Shown piece after piece: positions 12,481 through 23,350 of a stretch of 64,000 nt of DNA; position 1 is the stretch's first letter; each line of letters starts with the position of its first letter. This DNA comes from Cymbidium sinense (taxonomy: Eukaryota; Streptophyta; Magnoliopsida; Asparagales; Orchidaceae). Below the pieces are notes generated by a model. It was not told the DNA's origin and made no database searches. It worked only from the letters and a program-made list of their open reading frames with translations. Location: contig CM038228.1 in assembly GCA_021442155.1 (NCBI GenBank), positions 12,131,179 through 12,195,178 of the forward strand, in the 5' to 3' direction. Both the position numbers and the translations under genes were made by a program.

Positions 12481-13559
12481 AATCCTGCAGTTTAGGCTTA
12501 AATTAAAGGGAGATCTTTCATGTTTTAATCACAACCGTCCATTTTAATCACGTGGAATGGATGGTGTGTGATCTATCTCCTCCTGAGCAGCGAGAAATTT
12601 ATGCCGTCCGTCAATCGTCAGTCGATTCGAGCTCACCCAAGCTCGGATGGAGTTCAAACTTACCCCACATCTTTAGGGAAGCACAAACAATGTATCCAAT
12701 GGTCAAGATCTCAAGGGATTACAATTTCTTTCAAAAAGGATCAAACAATTTTTATCCTAAGGTCAGTTTTGAGCAATACCTCGTCGGAGGCTATCATCGG
12801 CGCTTTCAACAGAGGAAGTAGCTTTGTCTAGTAGAGATGAAGCCTTGTTGAAGGTATCAAGTCTTGATTTGGAGTGGATGGTTTGGTTGACCAAGCTTCC
12901 CTTCAATGGTGATTAGCCTTGATCAAAGTCCAGTGGCTTGGTGACTTGAAAAATAACTTGATTGAGCTCGACGAAGTCCCTTGATGGTGTTTGCAAGTTT
13001 AATTTGGTTTTGATGGAGAATTGGATGAGTTGGATTTGGGATGGACCTCCCCTGTTTTGGCTTTGAGTAAAATCGAGAAGAAAAATTCAAGGGAGCTTGG
13101 AAATGGTTTTGGGAAGCTTAGGGATGCTTGGTTTCGATTCCCTAGAGCTCAGTTGAATTGAGTCCTTTTGGTTTGAGTGGGAATGAGGGGAAGTATATCT
13201 TCCCCTCCTTGGATCAGATGGCTGAGAGCTGAGTTGCTATTTTCTCAATTATTGAGATTGGTTGATCAGTTTGGGCTGTTTAACATCCCATGATAGTCAT
13301 TTTAGGTAGTGGAGGGAAGGAGAGTGGGTGCCTATGTGCTAGGTGAGTGTATTGGGTGATCCAAGTGCTCAATTTCCATTAGAGGGGTCAGTTTGGCCTT
13401 GGATTGGGTCATAGCCCCCAAGCTCATTGGGTCATGTTCACCACCATCCTTGGTGTCAATGTGGATCATTAGGAGGATGTCAAGTGGCCTTAAGAAAGAA
13501 TTGGCCAAATTCCAAGTGAATTTGGCCATAGGATACCCTTTGACCTAAGGGCAAAGTGG

Positions 13560-14560
13560 TCATTTGGCCTTAGTTTTGATTTGGTCAGATTTGAAATGAT
13601 TCAAGAATAGGTTGGGCCAAATTTCAAGTGATTTGGAGTTCATTTGGTTTGAATTGGTTCAATTTGACCCATTTAGGTCAAGATTGGTCAAATTGGGCTA
13701 GGTTGACCAATCGGTCAAATTTGGTCAAACCATGGGTTCAGTTAAGTTCAAATGATCATTTGGAGCTTATGGGTATCATTGGTTTGGTTCAATTTGGTTT
13801 AAATTTGGTTTTTTGCTCATTTAGGTTCATTTAGGTCAAATGGGTCAAGTTGACCAATTTGACCTATTTGACTCAATTGGGTTAGGTCATGGGTTGGTTT
13901 AGGCTTGGTTGATCATTTAAAATGTATTGCAAGCTTTGGTTTTAAGCATGGTCAATTGGGCTAGGTTGGGTCTAATTGGTCAATTGAAGCTTTGGTCAAG
14001 TTCAATAATCAATTTTGAATGAATTTGACCCATTGGTTGTAATCAATTTGGCTTAGATCTAGATTTGACCCATTTTGGCTTTTTAGGTCAACTTGGGTCA
14101 ACTTAGGTCAAGTGGCCAATTAGGCTTGATTTGGCTTGATTGGTGGCTTGGTCAAGTTCAATCATTGATTATGGATTAGTTTAGATCAATGATTTCAATC
14201 AATTTGGCATATAGTGAATTTTGGCTAGTTTAGGTTTCATTTGGGCTAAGTGTTGACTTGGACAAAGTCTAAGTTTGACTTGGTTTGACCCAATTTGAGT
14301 GATTGATCATGATAGGATGATTGTTGCTCACAATGTGAGGCTAGATGGGCTTAGTTCAATCTAATTTAGGTTGGATTAGAATTTGGCTCAAAAAGGTCCT
14401 TTAGGTCACTTTAGGTCAAGTGAGACTTAGTGGATCAATTGGCTTGATCAAGGCTTGATTCAAGTTTGGTTGAACTCACATATGGACTTATGATTGAAAT
14501 ATAAATCCAATTGCAAGTGATTTGGAGTCAAATGGGTTTTGATTCATTTGATTATTTTAA
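13560..14560. repeat. TTGACC/GGTCAA-rich field in the LTR of W
   Basis: Degenerate short repeats built on TTTGGTCAAATTGGTCAA-like phrases. By eye I count about 20 TTGACC or GGTCAA hexamers in 13621-14300, where fewer than one is expected by chance. Equivalent fields lie at about 28720-29620 (Y) and 44750-45600 (X 3' LTR). Confidence 0.75.
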
Positions 14561-14599
14561 GTCAAAAGGGTGAATATGGGTTTGACTTGGGTTAGTTTG

Positions 14600-15290
14600 A
14601 TTTTGGTTTGATGATTGTAGTTTATATTTATATTTGGGTATGTGATTGAAGAAGTGATTGTTTGAAGAGAAAATCCAAAGGTTTGGATTGATTTAAGAAT
14701 GATTTAGCTAAGTTCAAGGATTTGACTTGAAAGGGTATAAGAAGGATTTTGGTTAGACCATGATTTGAGTTCTGAATTTAGTTTTGGTTAATTGAATTTA
14801 TATTTCATTTATATTTGTGAATATAAATGAGAATATAAATGGGTTATGAGAAAATATTTTGAGTTTGGAGTGATTTAGATTTGGTTTGAGCTAAGTTCAA
14901 GGATTTGACTTGAAAGGGTATAAATTAGATTTTGGTTAGATTTGGATTTGAGTTTTGAATTTAGTTTTGGTTATTTGAATTTATATTTCATTTATATTTG
15001 TGAATATAAATGAAAATATAAATGGGTCATGAGAAAATCTTTTGAGTTTGTAGTGATTTGGATTTGGTTTGAGCTAAGCTCATGGATTTGACTAGAAGGG
15101 GTATATGAAGGATTTTGGTTAGACTTGGATTTGAGTTTTGAATTTAGTTTTGGTTATTTGAATTTATATTTTATTTATATTTATGAATATAAATGGGTTA
15201 TGAGAAAATCTTTTGAATTTGGAGTGATTTGAATTTGATTTGAGCTAAATCCATAAGATGAAATCAAAGGGGCTTAGGAAAGATTTTGGA
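14600..15290. repeat. Tandem repeats of about 180 bp near the LTR start
   Basis: Three to four units each carry TTTATATTTGTGAATATAAATG, GGGTTATGAGAAAATCTTTTGA and TTTGAGCTAAG phrases. The ATATAAATGGG block recurs at about 14840, 15022 and 15195. Related units occur in Y (28130-28560) and the X 3' LTR (43980-44590), in the opposite orientation. Confidence 0.75.
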
Positions 15291-16160
15291 TTTGATATTG
15301 ATCATGGGTTTTAATCATTTGAGATTTGATTCATGATTTAAATTTTGGAATTGATTTATGATTTGAGAAAATCAGTTGAGTTGGAATTGAATTAATATTT
15401 GAATTTAAAGTTTGGTTTGAAAGAAGGAAGCAAGGATTGGGTTCAAGCTATAGAATAGATAAGTTTTCCTAATACCCCTAAGACATAACCTATTCCTATG
15501 GCTAACTCTTCTAAGTCTCTAGGAATAGGTTAAGTGTTCACCTAATCATTAGAAGTGTCCTAAGACTAAGGAACTCTCAGTGTCTAGAGGTGTCTTATGT
15601 CTTAGATGAATAAGTTGAAAGCTCACTCCAAAAGTGAGGTCAACAGTACTGTTGTAGACTGGATGTATGGGTGTATGTCTCGTAGACTAGATGTTATACC
15701 GTGATTATCCTAATCATATTTTTTGCAAGAGATTATGCTTAAGGGGCCCTTAAAATAAATATAAATACTCTCTTTTGTAGGTTGCTTAACTCCTAAACAT
15801 AATCTACGTCAGGACAGGTTGACTTGGATACCTATGTACAGGGTGCTAAGTCCAAATTATTCATATAACTGCTTGGATTGTATGGTGTGTTTAGCTAACA
15901 CTTATTTTTTAGGTGAAGTTAGATTTATTTTTCTATTATTTTAATGTAATTGTGCATTAAGAATTTGGTTAAGTGTTATGGGGGTTAAGGATGAACATTG
16001 GCCAAAGGGTTTGATCTTGGGGTGCCATGTGATGCTTAGAAGCCTACCAAATCAAATGGAGCAAATCAAATGAAGAAATGGGGGGAGAATGAAGACTTGA
16101 AGATCCCCCATAACACTTATCATTTATAATTTGTTATTATTCTTTTACATTACTGGGTTA

Positions 16161-16184
16161 TATAAGGGTAGAGCTCGACTACCC
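16161..16184 (+). promoter_or_regulatory. Candidate core promoter block in LTR1
   Basis: TATAAGGGTAGAGCTCGACT followed by ACCC, preceded by GGGTTA; the same block occurs in the other LTR copies. Function is inferred only. Confidence 0.3.
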
Positions 16185-17626
16185 ATTTCTTTTTCTGGTT
16201 GTACGATGATACCCGACCGCACTGGTCTATTATTCTTTCACGTTGAGGTTATAAATTATTTGATGATTTGTTTACATTGTGCAATAGAAATGATAAGTAT
16301 TTTCCTAGTTTCTTCATTTATGTTGATTTAATGTGTGACTTGGATTTGCTTAGGCTCTTAGGAAAAAATAACCTTTTTACCCTAATTACAACTCATAACT
16401 AAATTTTCTAAAATAACTCATAACCTCACATAAAGCATAGGCATTAAATCAAGATAATAAAATATTTAGCAACTCCTTAGCTGAATGTTGTATGTATAAT
16501 ACCATGCATGCATCTTCTGCATCTCTTGTAAATTGAGGGCCCCTGTTCTTGCACATATGAGAAATGCTTGACCTATGAGAGCAACTCCTACTGATAGGGC
16601 TTCACCCTCTTCTTTCTTGATTTGGCCCATAACTTATTTCAACATGTATTTAGACATATAAAATCCTATGGCCTGTGTTAAAATGAAGAGTCAAAATCAA
16701 ATAAAATTGATAAGATTTACATTAGATTAAGTCATTATTCATACCACTCATGCTCTAATCTCTTAGGGAGTGGGTTTAAGGACTTTAGTTTCTTTCTAAA
16801 TAATAACAACCTAGCCATCTTGCAAAATATATGACTTGACTACATGGTTTTAAATTGTAACAGGAGTTAGCTGACTACCACTCCAGGTAGTTATAAGTTT
16901 AGCAGTCGGGTGGTTTACCCTCTCTTTGGAGGTAAACAATATACCTACTTTTTCCTTAGATTTAGGTCGTGCTTTGGCCCTCGCCAAAGCTCCCTAGATT
17001 TAGGATATGAGGTTGCAATTTCCCTTTGAAATTATAAGCATAAATCCTCACCTCTTAGTGCATTTCCATAATCTAGTATTGAAGGATTATAAGTCTTATA
17101 TTTCTAATAAAATTCCAACTCAAATATATAATTCTCCTCAATTTTAAACATATAAAGCCAAACCATAGGATAGTTTGGGATGCTTAGAAGGCTTTCTAGT
17201 ATCACGGACATCCCCTACTCATCTCCTTTTGGCTTCGATAATAAATATCTCTTTTCAATCTATCCCATTTGATATTCCAAACATAACCAATTTATTGATA
17301 GTCCTATATTTGAATTCTTTGGAGACAACAATTACCTACTTTAATGGAGAGTATTCCTAAGGAACTCACCTTTCTTAGGATGTAATTAACTATGGGAGGC
17401 TTGCCCCCATAGGAAACTTTAGAACTCGATTTAAATAAAATCTACTTTATTCATCCATGTAAAGGGAAAAAATCTGGTACATTCGAAGACCCATCATGCC
17501 TTAGGAATCCTTATTAGGTGATTTGGTCCATCGTAGGGTAGTTATTTCTATCTTTCAAGATAGTACACTATTCCTTGATGTCATACTTGATCACCTCAAT
17601 AAGTACATCCTCAGATCTGCATGGTG

Positions 17627-17668
17627 TCCCCCCCCCCCCCCACACACACACATGCACACACATCACAA
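17627..17668 (+). repeat. Poly-C and CA microsatellite at the LTR1 tail
   Basis: A run of about 14 C follows GGTGT, then CACACACACACATGCACACACA. It expands the short CCCCC present at the same point in the X 5' LTR (21426). It is simple-sequence slippage. Confidence 0.9.
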
Positions 17669-18399
17669 AACCAAAAATAAACACCACACATTGCTATTTA
17701 ATTTTTAATTCATTTGTATATTACATTAGCTCATAATCATTTTATCAATTACCTTAAGGTAACATAGGTAAGGGTTTAATTAAGTGATTTAATCTATGGT
17801 TAACTTTATGAATCCATAAAATCAATGTAATTGCTTCTTGTTAAATCAAATTAACTCACAGCTATGGGGAATGGGATTAGGATTAACAAACCTTTCTCAT
17901 ATCTCTTACATCAAGGTAAACATGAAATCAAAAGTGACACTAAGAAGCTTTGGTTTATTTTAAATAAACTTATTTGATATTATTGTCCTTAGGAATTAGT
18001 TGGATTGGATGAAATTACATGCTTGTGTTTCTTTATTTCTTTCTAATCATATTAAAATGTTGTATGCAACCTGATTCATGCATTCATTTCTTCAAAAAAT
18101 AATTAAAAATAATTGATTTTCCTTATGTCAAGCTTGCATGTGTTGATTCTAATTAATATATGTGTGGCTACTATCATTAGTAAATCCATATATATATTAT
18201 TTTCTTATAAATAAATGATCATATATGCTATAAATGCTAGTTATGAATACCTAGGAAATGCAAATGATTGTAGCTGAAGTATATGGAGTAAAGTTCTTTT
18301 CTTTCAATATTAGAATTTCAATTGGACTTTACTCCATGTACATAAATCTTTTCAATCAAATAAAATACAACTTTTGCATTGTTTGCTCTCCTTTACTTA

Positions 18400-18830
18400 T
18401 GTGTACATTCATATGTATTTGAGTAAAGGAAATAGCTGGTCTAGACACCCCAGGAATGCGAGGCTTTATGTAGCACCAAGGCGGTCATTGGATTATCTCA
18501 CTTCCCTGGTTAATAATTGCATATACTAGCTCATATCTCTCATACATGTGCATGTACTTAATTATGGAGTCAAAACTCCTCTTCCTTTTACCAAAACACA
18601 TGCATTTATAATTGTTTAAGTAATAAAATTAATTAATCATGTGAATAAAAGTTCTCTTTCTCATATTCATGTATGCAAACTTACATGTGTTTGAATGAAA
18701 ATGGCATTTAGTATGGACATCCCGGGAATATAAGGCTTTAGCTAGCCCCAATGAGGTCATTTGATTATCTCACTTCCCTGGTTAACAATGATACGTACCT
18801 GTTTAACTTTATTCCCATGTACTTTTGCAT
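18400..18830 (+). repeat. Duplicated 160 bp block inside the LTR
   Basis: Two related blocks about 270 bp apart share a GGACAyCCCrGGAAT core, GTCATTkGATTATCTCACTT and a CATGTACTT end. Pairs also occur in Y (34250-34390 and 34490-34640), the X 3' LTR (48460-48600 and 48720-48850) and Z (about 52500-52620 and 52730-52860). In W I find only one, near 10620-10750. Confidence 0.65.
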
Positions 18831-19968
18831 AAAAATTTAGATAGAGCTTTAAATTAATATGATAAAAAAATACTTCAATCAAAAAAGAAAAATATCAACT
18901 TTAAACATACATGTTCATATTCATCATTTAAGTATGTTAAGACATAATGGATGTATACATATGTTTAGGACTTAATCATATGCATGCTACATGTGATGGA
19001 AAGAAATGAATAGATATGTGTTATGTGATAGTAATTAATTCTAATTAATCTTAAGACGCCTTTCTTATTGAATGAGTCTATTTAAAATGAATTTAAACTT
19101 AGGATTAATTTTAAAAATATAAGAAGTCATTCATTAAAGAGAATTCGTTCAATTAATTTGCTTTAGATTTGACTTAAGGTAGGGATAAAGAGAGTGATCC
19201 TCTCTTTTCTTCTCTTTATAACACTTAGTTGTTAAGTGTAAACCAAGTGGAACAAAAGAAAACATTAAGTGAAAATTCTTGAATTAACTAAATCATTTAA
19301 AGTGGAACCATCTTTTATAATTAAATCCCTTCATGCTTAGAAAATTACAACAAAGCCTAGTTGAGACCTACCACATAAGCCTTAATATACACACCTTAGA
19401 ATTAAGTCACCACTTTTAGCTTTATGTTAGGGCGGTGCATGGAGTGATGTATGTTTGGTTTTATGATGTATTGTTGTAGACTAGATATTAGGGTGTATGC
19501 TTCATAGACTGGATGTTAGGCCATAATTAGCTTAATCATATTTTTTATAGGAGATTATGCTTAAGGGGTGCTTAAAATAAATATGAATGCTCTCTTTTGC
19601 AGGTTACTTAACCCCTAAGCATAATCTAAGTTAGGATAGATGGACTTGGTTACCCATGTGCAAGGTGCTAAGTCCAAATTATTCATATAACTGCTTGGGT
19701 TGTATGGTGTGTTTAGCTAACATTTATTTTGCAGGTGTAGCTAGATTTTCTTTTCCTACTCTTAATGTAATTTTGCATTAGGAATTAAGATTAGTGTTAT
19801 AGGAGATTATAATGAGCGAAGGCTAGAAGGCTTTGTCCTGGGAGGCCCCATGATGCCTTTAAAGTAAGCGAACCAAATAAAAAAAATGAAGGAGATATGA
19901 AGATAAGAAGACCCCCCCATAACATTTATTTATTTGTGATTGTAATTATTCTTTCATATATCAGGTTG

Positions 19969-19976
19969 TATAAGGG
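19969..19976 (+). promoter_or_regulatory. Candidate core promoter block in the X 5' LTR
   Basis: TATAAGGG followed by TAGAGCTCGGCTACC, about 1.49 kb before the LTR end. It is present in every LTR copy of the family that covers this position. Confidence 0.35.
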
Positions 19977-21466
19977 TAGAGCTCGGCTACCTATTTCTCT
20001 TTCGCAGCGGTGGTACCACGCACACGTTATTCTTTTATGTTGGGTTTATAAATTATTTGATATTTTATTTATAATTATGTAATAGAAATGTTATATCTTT
20101 TTCTAGTTTCTTCATATATGGTGATTTAATGTGTGGCCTAGATTCGGTTAGGCTCTTAGGGAAAAATAAACTTTCTACCCCAATGATAACTCGTAATTAA
20201 ATTTTCTATATAACTCATAACCTCACTTAAAGCCTAGGTATTAAATCAAGATAATTAAAAGATTTAGCAACCCGTTAGCTGAATGTTGTATGCTTAATAT
20301 CATGCATCCATATTATTTCACTTTTACTAAGAGAGGGTTTCCATCCTTGCACGGTAGTGGAAGACTTAACCTTTGAGAGTCTCCCCTGTTGTAAAAAAAT
20401 ACATTTTTCTCTCTGATTTAGCCAATAACCTCATTTCAATAAGCATTTAGACATATAAAAATCCTATGGCCTTGGTCAAAATGAAGAGTCCAAAATCAAA
20501 TAAAAATTGAAAAGATTTGCACTAGACTAAGTCATTATTCATACCACTCATGTTCTAGTCTCTTAGGGAGTAGGTTTAAGGACTTTGGTTTCTTTCTAAA
20601 TAATAATAACCCAATCATCTTGCAAAATCATATGACTTGACCACATAGTTTTAAAGCGTAGGAGGAGTTAGCTGACTACCACTCCAGGTGGTTATAAGTC
20701 TAGCAGTCGGGTGGTTTACCCTCTCTTGTGGAGGTAAACCATATACCCATCTTCGCTTAGATTTAGGATGTGCTTTGGCCCTAGCTAAAGCTCTCTAGAT
20801 TTAGGATCTAAGGTTATTATTTCTCGGCCTATAAGCATAAATCCTCACCTCTTTGATATTTCCACAATCTTGTATCATGGGATTATAAGCCCTAGTCTTT
20901 GAATAAAAGTCAACTCAAACAAATAATTCTTCTCAATTTTAAACATATAAAGCCCAACCATAGAATTGATTGGAATGCTCACTAGTTTCTCTAGTATCAT
21001 GAGCATTCCCAACTCATCTCCATTGGCTTTGATAATAAGTCTCTCATTTTGATCAATCTCGATTGATTTTTCAAATATAGCCAATTTACTGATTGTCCTA
21101 TCTTTGAAATCTTTGGAGACAACAATTGCCTACCTTAATTGAGAGTATTCTTAAAAAATTTTCCTTCATTGGGATGTAATTAACTATGAGGGCTTGCCCC
21201 AATAGAAAACTTTAGAACCCGATTTAATATAAACTCTACTTTATTCATCTATGTAAAGTAGGAGAAAAATCTCTAGTATATTCGAAGATCCATCATACCT
21301 TAGGAGTCCTTATTTGGTGATTAGGTCCATTGTATGGTGGTGATGTCTATCTTCGAGATAGTGCACCATTTCTTAATGTCGTACTCGATCATCTCAATAA
21401 GTACACCCTAAGATCTGCATGGTGTCCCCCATATACATATTTGAAAACAAACACTATAGATTTTTC

Positions 21467-21484
21467 TGGCGACTCTGCTGGGGA
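21467..21484 (+). promoter_or_regulatory. Primer binding site of X, tRNA-Arg type
   Basis: TGGCGACTCTGCTGGGGA lies directly after the LTR. It would pair with the 3' end of a tRNA-Arg (…CAGCGGAGTCGCCA), the primer known for Ogre elements, and would prime minus-strand synthesis. One mismatch (T for C at base 10) is expected against that tRNA. Confidence 0.85.
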
Positions 21485-21959
21485 TAGTTTGTCTCTCCAT
21501 CTTTAGTAGATAATTGTTATCTCCAAGCATCGATAGTGAACTTGCATTTCTTGTGAGACCAAGACTATCTCTCTTTCCATTGGCACTTAGCTTATTTCAT
21601 TCTTAAGCAAAGCTAGCCAACATCCTCTAGGTTGTAGGACCTCACTCATTGTAGGTCTTGGAACCCCTATTGGATCCCCCAATTGGTAAAAAAAATAAAA
21701 TTAACTCATGAAAGGAGATGAAAAAAATTTAGAACCTCCTTACCACTAGCTTGGTGAGGCAAGGTTCATCTTATATTTAAGAAAATAAACTCTTTTTGTG
21801 AAATGTCACTTTTTAAAAGTACTTTTTCAAAAATTCACATAACAAAAGATCTTGCATAAAATTCACAAAAAAATTTTCAAAAAAATTCAAAACTCATATA
21901 ACCAAACCTCATTTATGAGGTTCTTTTCAAAAATTTTAAAATCATTTTTTCAAAAGCAT
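21485..21959 (+). other. Leader of X after the primer site
   Basis: Non-coding; matches W 7471-7904 in reverse complement. It ends in an A-rich stretch before the hairpin repeats. No gene or further signal seen. Confidence 0.5.
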
Positions 21960-23215
21960 CTTTTTAAAAATAGTTATCTCCATTCAACATACCCAAATTT
22001 GTTGAATGAAGATCCTATCTTCAAATAAAATCATGACATAAAATTGAAACTCCAATTAACATATTTCACATATGCTAGAGTTGAAGTTTCCCTCTTTTCA
22101 AAGGCAAGCAATCAAACACAAAATCAAGGCATATTTTGAACTCCATTTGACATACTCAAATTTGTCAAATAAGAGTTCCCCTTTCTTTTGAAAAATCAAA
22201 ACAATTGAATTTTATTTAACACACTTACTTTTGTCAAATAGAATTCCTCCTTTCTAAAGGCTTGAAAATCAAAACACATTTGGACTTCATTTAACATACC
22301 CAAATTTGTCAAATGAAAGTTTTATTTTCAAAATTCATAAAAATAAATTGAACCCTATCTAACATACCCAAATTTGTTAAATAAGTTTCCATCTTTCAAA
22401 AATCATAAATACACTTGACTCCTACTTAACATACTAAACTTGTTACGTAAGAGTCTCATTTTCAAATCAAATCATATTTGGCTTCCACTTAACATACCAA
22501 ATTTGTTAAGTGAGAGTATCATTTTCAAAAAATAAATTAAATCACATTTGACTTCTACTTAACATATCAAATTTGTTAAGTGAGAGTCTCATTTTCAAAA
22601 ACACAAATTAAATCACATTTACCTTCCACTTAACATTCCAAAATTGTTAAGTGAGAGTCTTATTTTCAAAAACAAATTAAATCACACTTGACTCCTACTT
22701 ACCATACCAAATTTATTAAGTGAGTGTTTCATTTTCAAAAGCAAAAAAATACAAATCAAATCACACTTGGCTCTCACTTAACATTGTTAAGTGAGAGCCT
22801 CATTTTCAAATCAAACAAACACATACCAACCACATTTGGCCTCTACTCAACATACTAAATTTGTTAAGTAAGAATCCCCCCTTTTAAATCAAATCAACAC
22901 AGGTTACACACATGACAAACAATCATCACAAGAAAGATGTGTTCACAAAAATTTCAAACATATAATCAAAACCTTTCTAGCACACCTAAATTTGCTAAGT
23001 AAAGGTTTTCCAAATCAAAATTTTCAAACAAGACACACGATACAAATCCTTTCAAAGATCTCTCCAAATATTTGAACCCCGCCCAACCTACTTAAATATG
23101 TTGAGTATGGGTTCTAAATCAAAATCATATGGCAAAGTCTCTTTTCCAAATATCAAAAATCTCTCCAAAATTCAATGAACCCCACTTAGCATACCTAAAT
23201 TTGTTGAGTGTGGGT
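21960..23215 (+). repeat. Array of about 16 hairpin repeats in the leader of X
   Basis: Units of about 70-75 bp share the pattern stem, TACCCAAAT-type loop, complementary stem, then a TTTTCAAA stretch. Examples: CATTCAACA...TGTTGAATG near 21985, ACTTAACA...TGTTAAGT at several units in 22480-22740, and ATTTAACA...TGTCAAAT near 22285. Stem letters differ between units while the two arms stay complementary or nearly so. The array lies between primer site and ORF1, so it would be in the genomic RNA leader. W carries the same array at 4985-5375 and 7041-7470. Confidence 0.85.
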
Positions 23216-23350
23216 TCGGATTCCAAGTTAAATATAAAAGTCAATGACTGAAGGCAAGTATCAAGGCAAGGATCTGACTCAATTAGATTTCAACAAATAT
23301 AGTGATTTCAGTACAGTTAGTCTTTCGAGCCTCCAGTTAGTACAGTGATC

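Larger units (their letters stand above)
1..15642 (-). mobile_element. Tat/Ogre-type LTR retrotransposon W, 5' part, runs off the left edge
   Basis: On the minus strand the order is LTR (15642 to 7931), primer binding site (7922-7905), repeat-rich leader, ORF1 (from 4924), gag (about 2940-1830), protease (about 1520-420) and the start of the protease-RT linker (175-1). The plus-strand element X has the same order, and blocks match throughout at protein level. RT and integrase would lie left of the window. The element is dead: ORF1, gag and protease carry stops and frameshifts, and a LINE interrupts its leader. It ends at 15642 inside another LTR of the same family (LTR1), so it is a nested insertion. 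The other flank is not in the window, so no target-site duplication can be scored. Confidence 0.85.
7931..15642 (-). repeat. 5' LTR of W, full length, about 7.7 kb
   Basis: On the minus strand it starts TGACCTCACTTTTGGAG (15642) and ends AAACACCACA (7931), so it has TG...CA ends, and the primer site follows within 10 bases. The same start occurs at 27750 (Y) and 43627 (X 3' LTR), and the same end at 17688 (LTR1). Order from the LTR start: conserved 200 bp head, tandem repeats of about 180 bp, TTGACC-rich field, a mid region with a GC-richer island, AT-rich section, one GGACATCC-type block near 10695, TATAAGGG block at 9424-9417, and tail. The length is extreme for an LTR but agrees with the other copies. 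Small frames inside (12552-12831, 13332-13834) are not conserved as protein. Confidence 0.85.
15646..17688 (+). repeat. LTR1, 3' terminal 2 kb of another LTR of the family
   Basis: It matches the X 5' LTR from about 19463 to 21458 block by block (for example TTCATATAACTGCTTGG, TATAAGGGTAGAGCTCG at 16161, and the tail GCATGGTGTCCCC). It ends with the true LTR end AAATAAACACCACA at 17688. Its upstream part was displaced by insertion of W at 15642. Downstream, CATTGCTATTTA (17689) is interior LTR sequence of X (compare CATAGCTATTTA at 47743), so LTR1 was inserted into the 5' LTR of X. The small frames inside (16131, 17175, 17523) are not genes. Confidence 0.8.
17689..21458 (+). repeat. 5' LTR of X, 3' half
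   Basis: Collinear with the X 3' LTR from 47743 to about 50915, then continues 0.5 kb further to the LTR end AAACACTATA (CA end mutated to TA), eight bases before the primer site. It contains two copies of a block at about 18400-18560 and 18667-18830 (GGACATCCCGGGAAT..., GTCATTTGATTATCTCACTTCCCTGGTT), a TATAAGGG block at 19969 and the ACTGCTTGGGTTGTATGGTG block at 19690. No genes are seen inside. Confidence 0.85.

Noticed and set aside
12552..12831. Two overlapping plus frames of 87-89 codons
   Set aside because: Inside the LTR of W, overlapping each other, and not conserved as protein in Y or the X 3' LTR.
19690..19740. Intron 3' splice site (TTTTGCAGGT) conserved in LTRs
   Set aside because: The motif recurs in X LTRs, but no matching donor or exon can be identified, and W and Z have altered bases; too weak to annotate.
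21467..21484. Fragment of a tRNA gene
   Set aside because: Only the 3' end complement of a tRNA is present and it sits right after an LTR; it is a primer binding site.
21960..23215. Riboswitch or microRNA precursor cluster
   Set aside because: Stems are only 8-9 bp with short AT loops; too short for a miRNA precursor and without a known aptamer pattern. Kept only as a structural finding.
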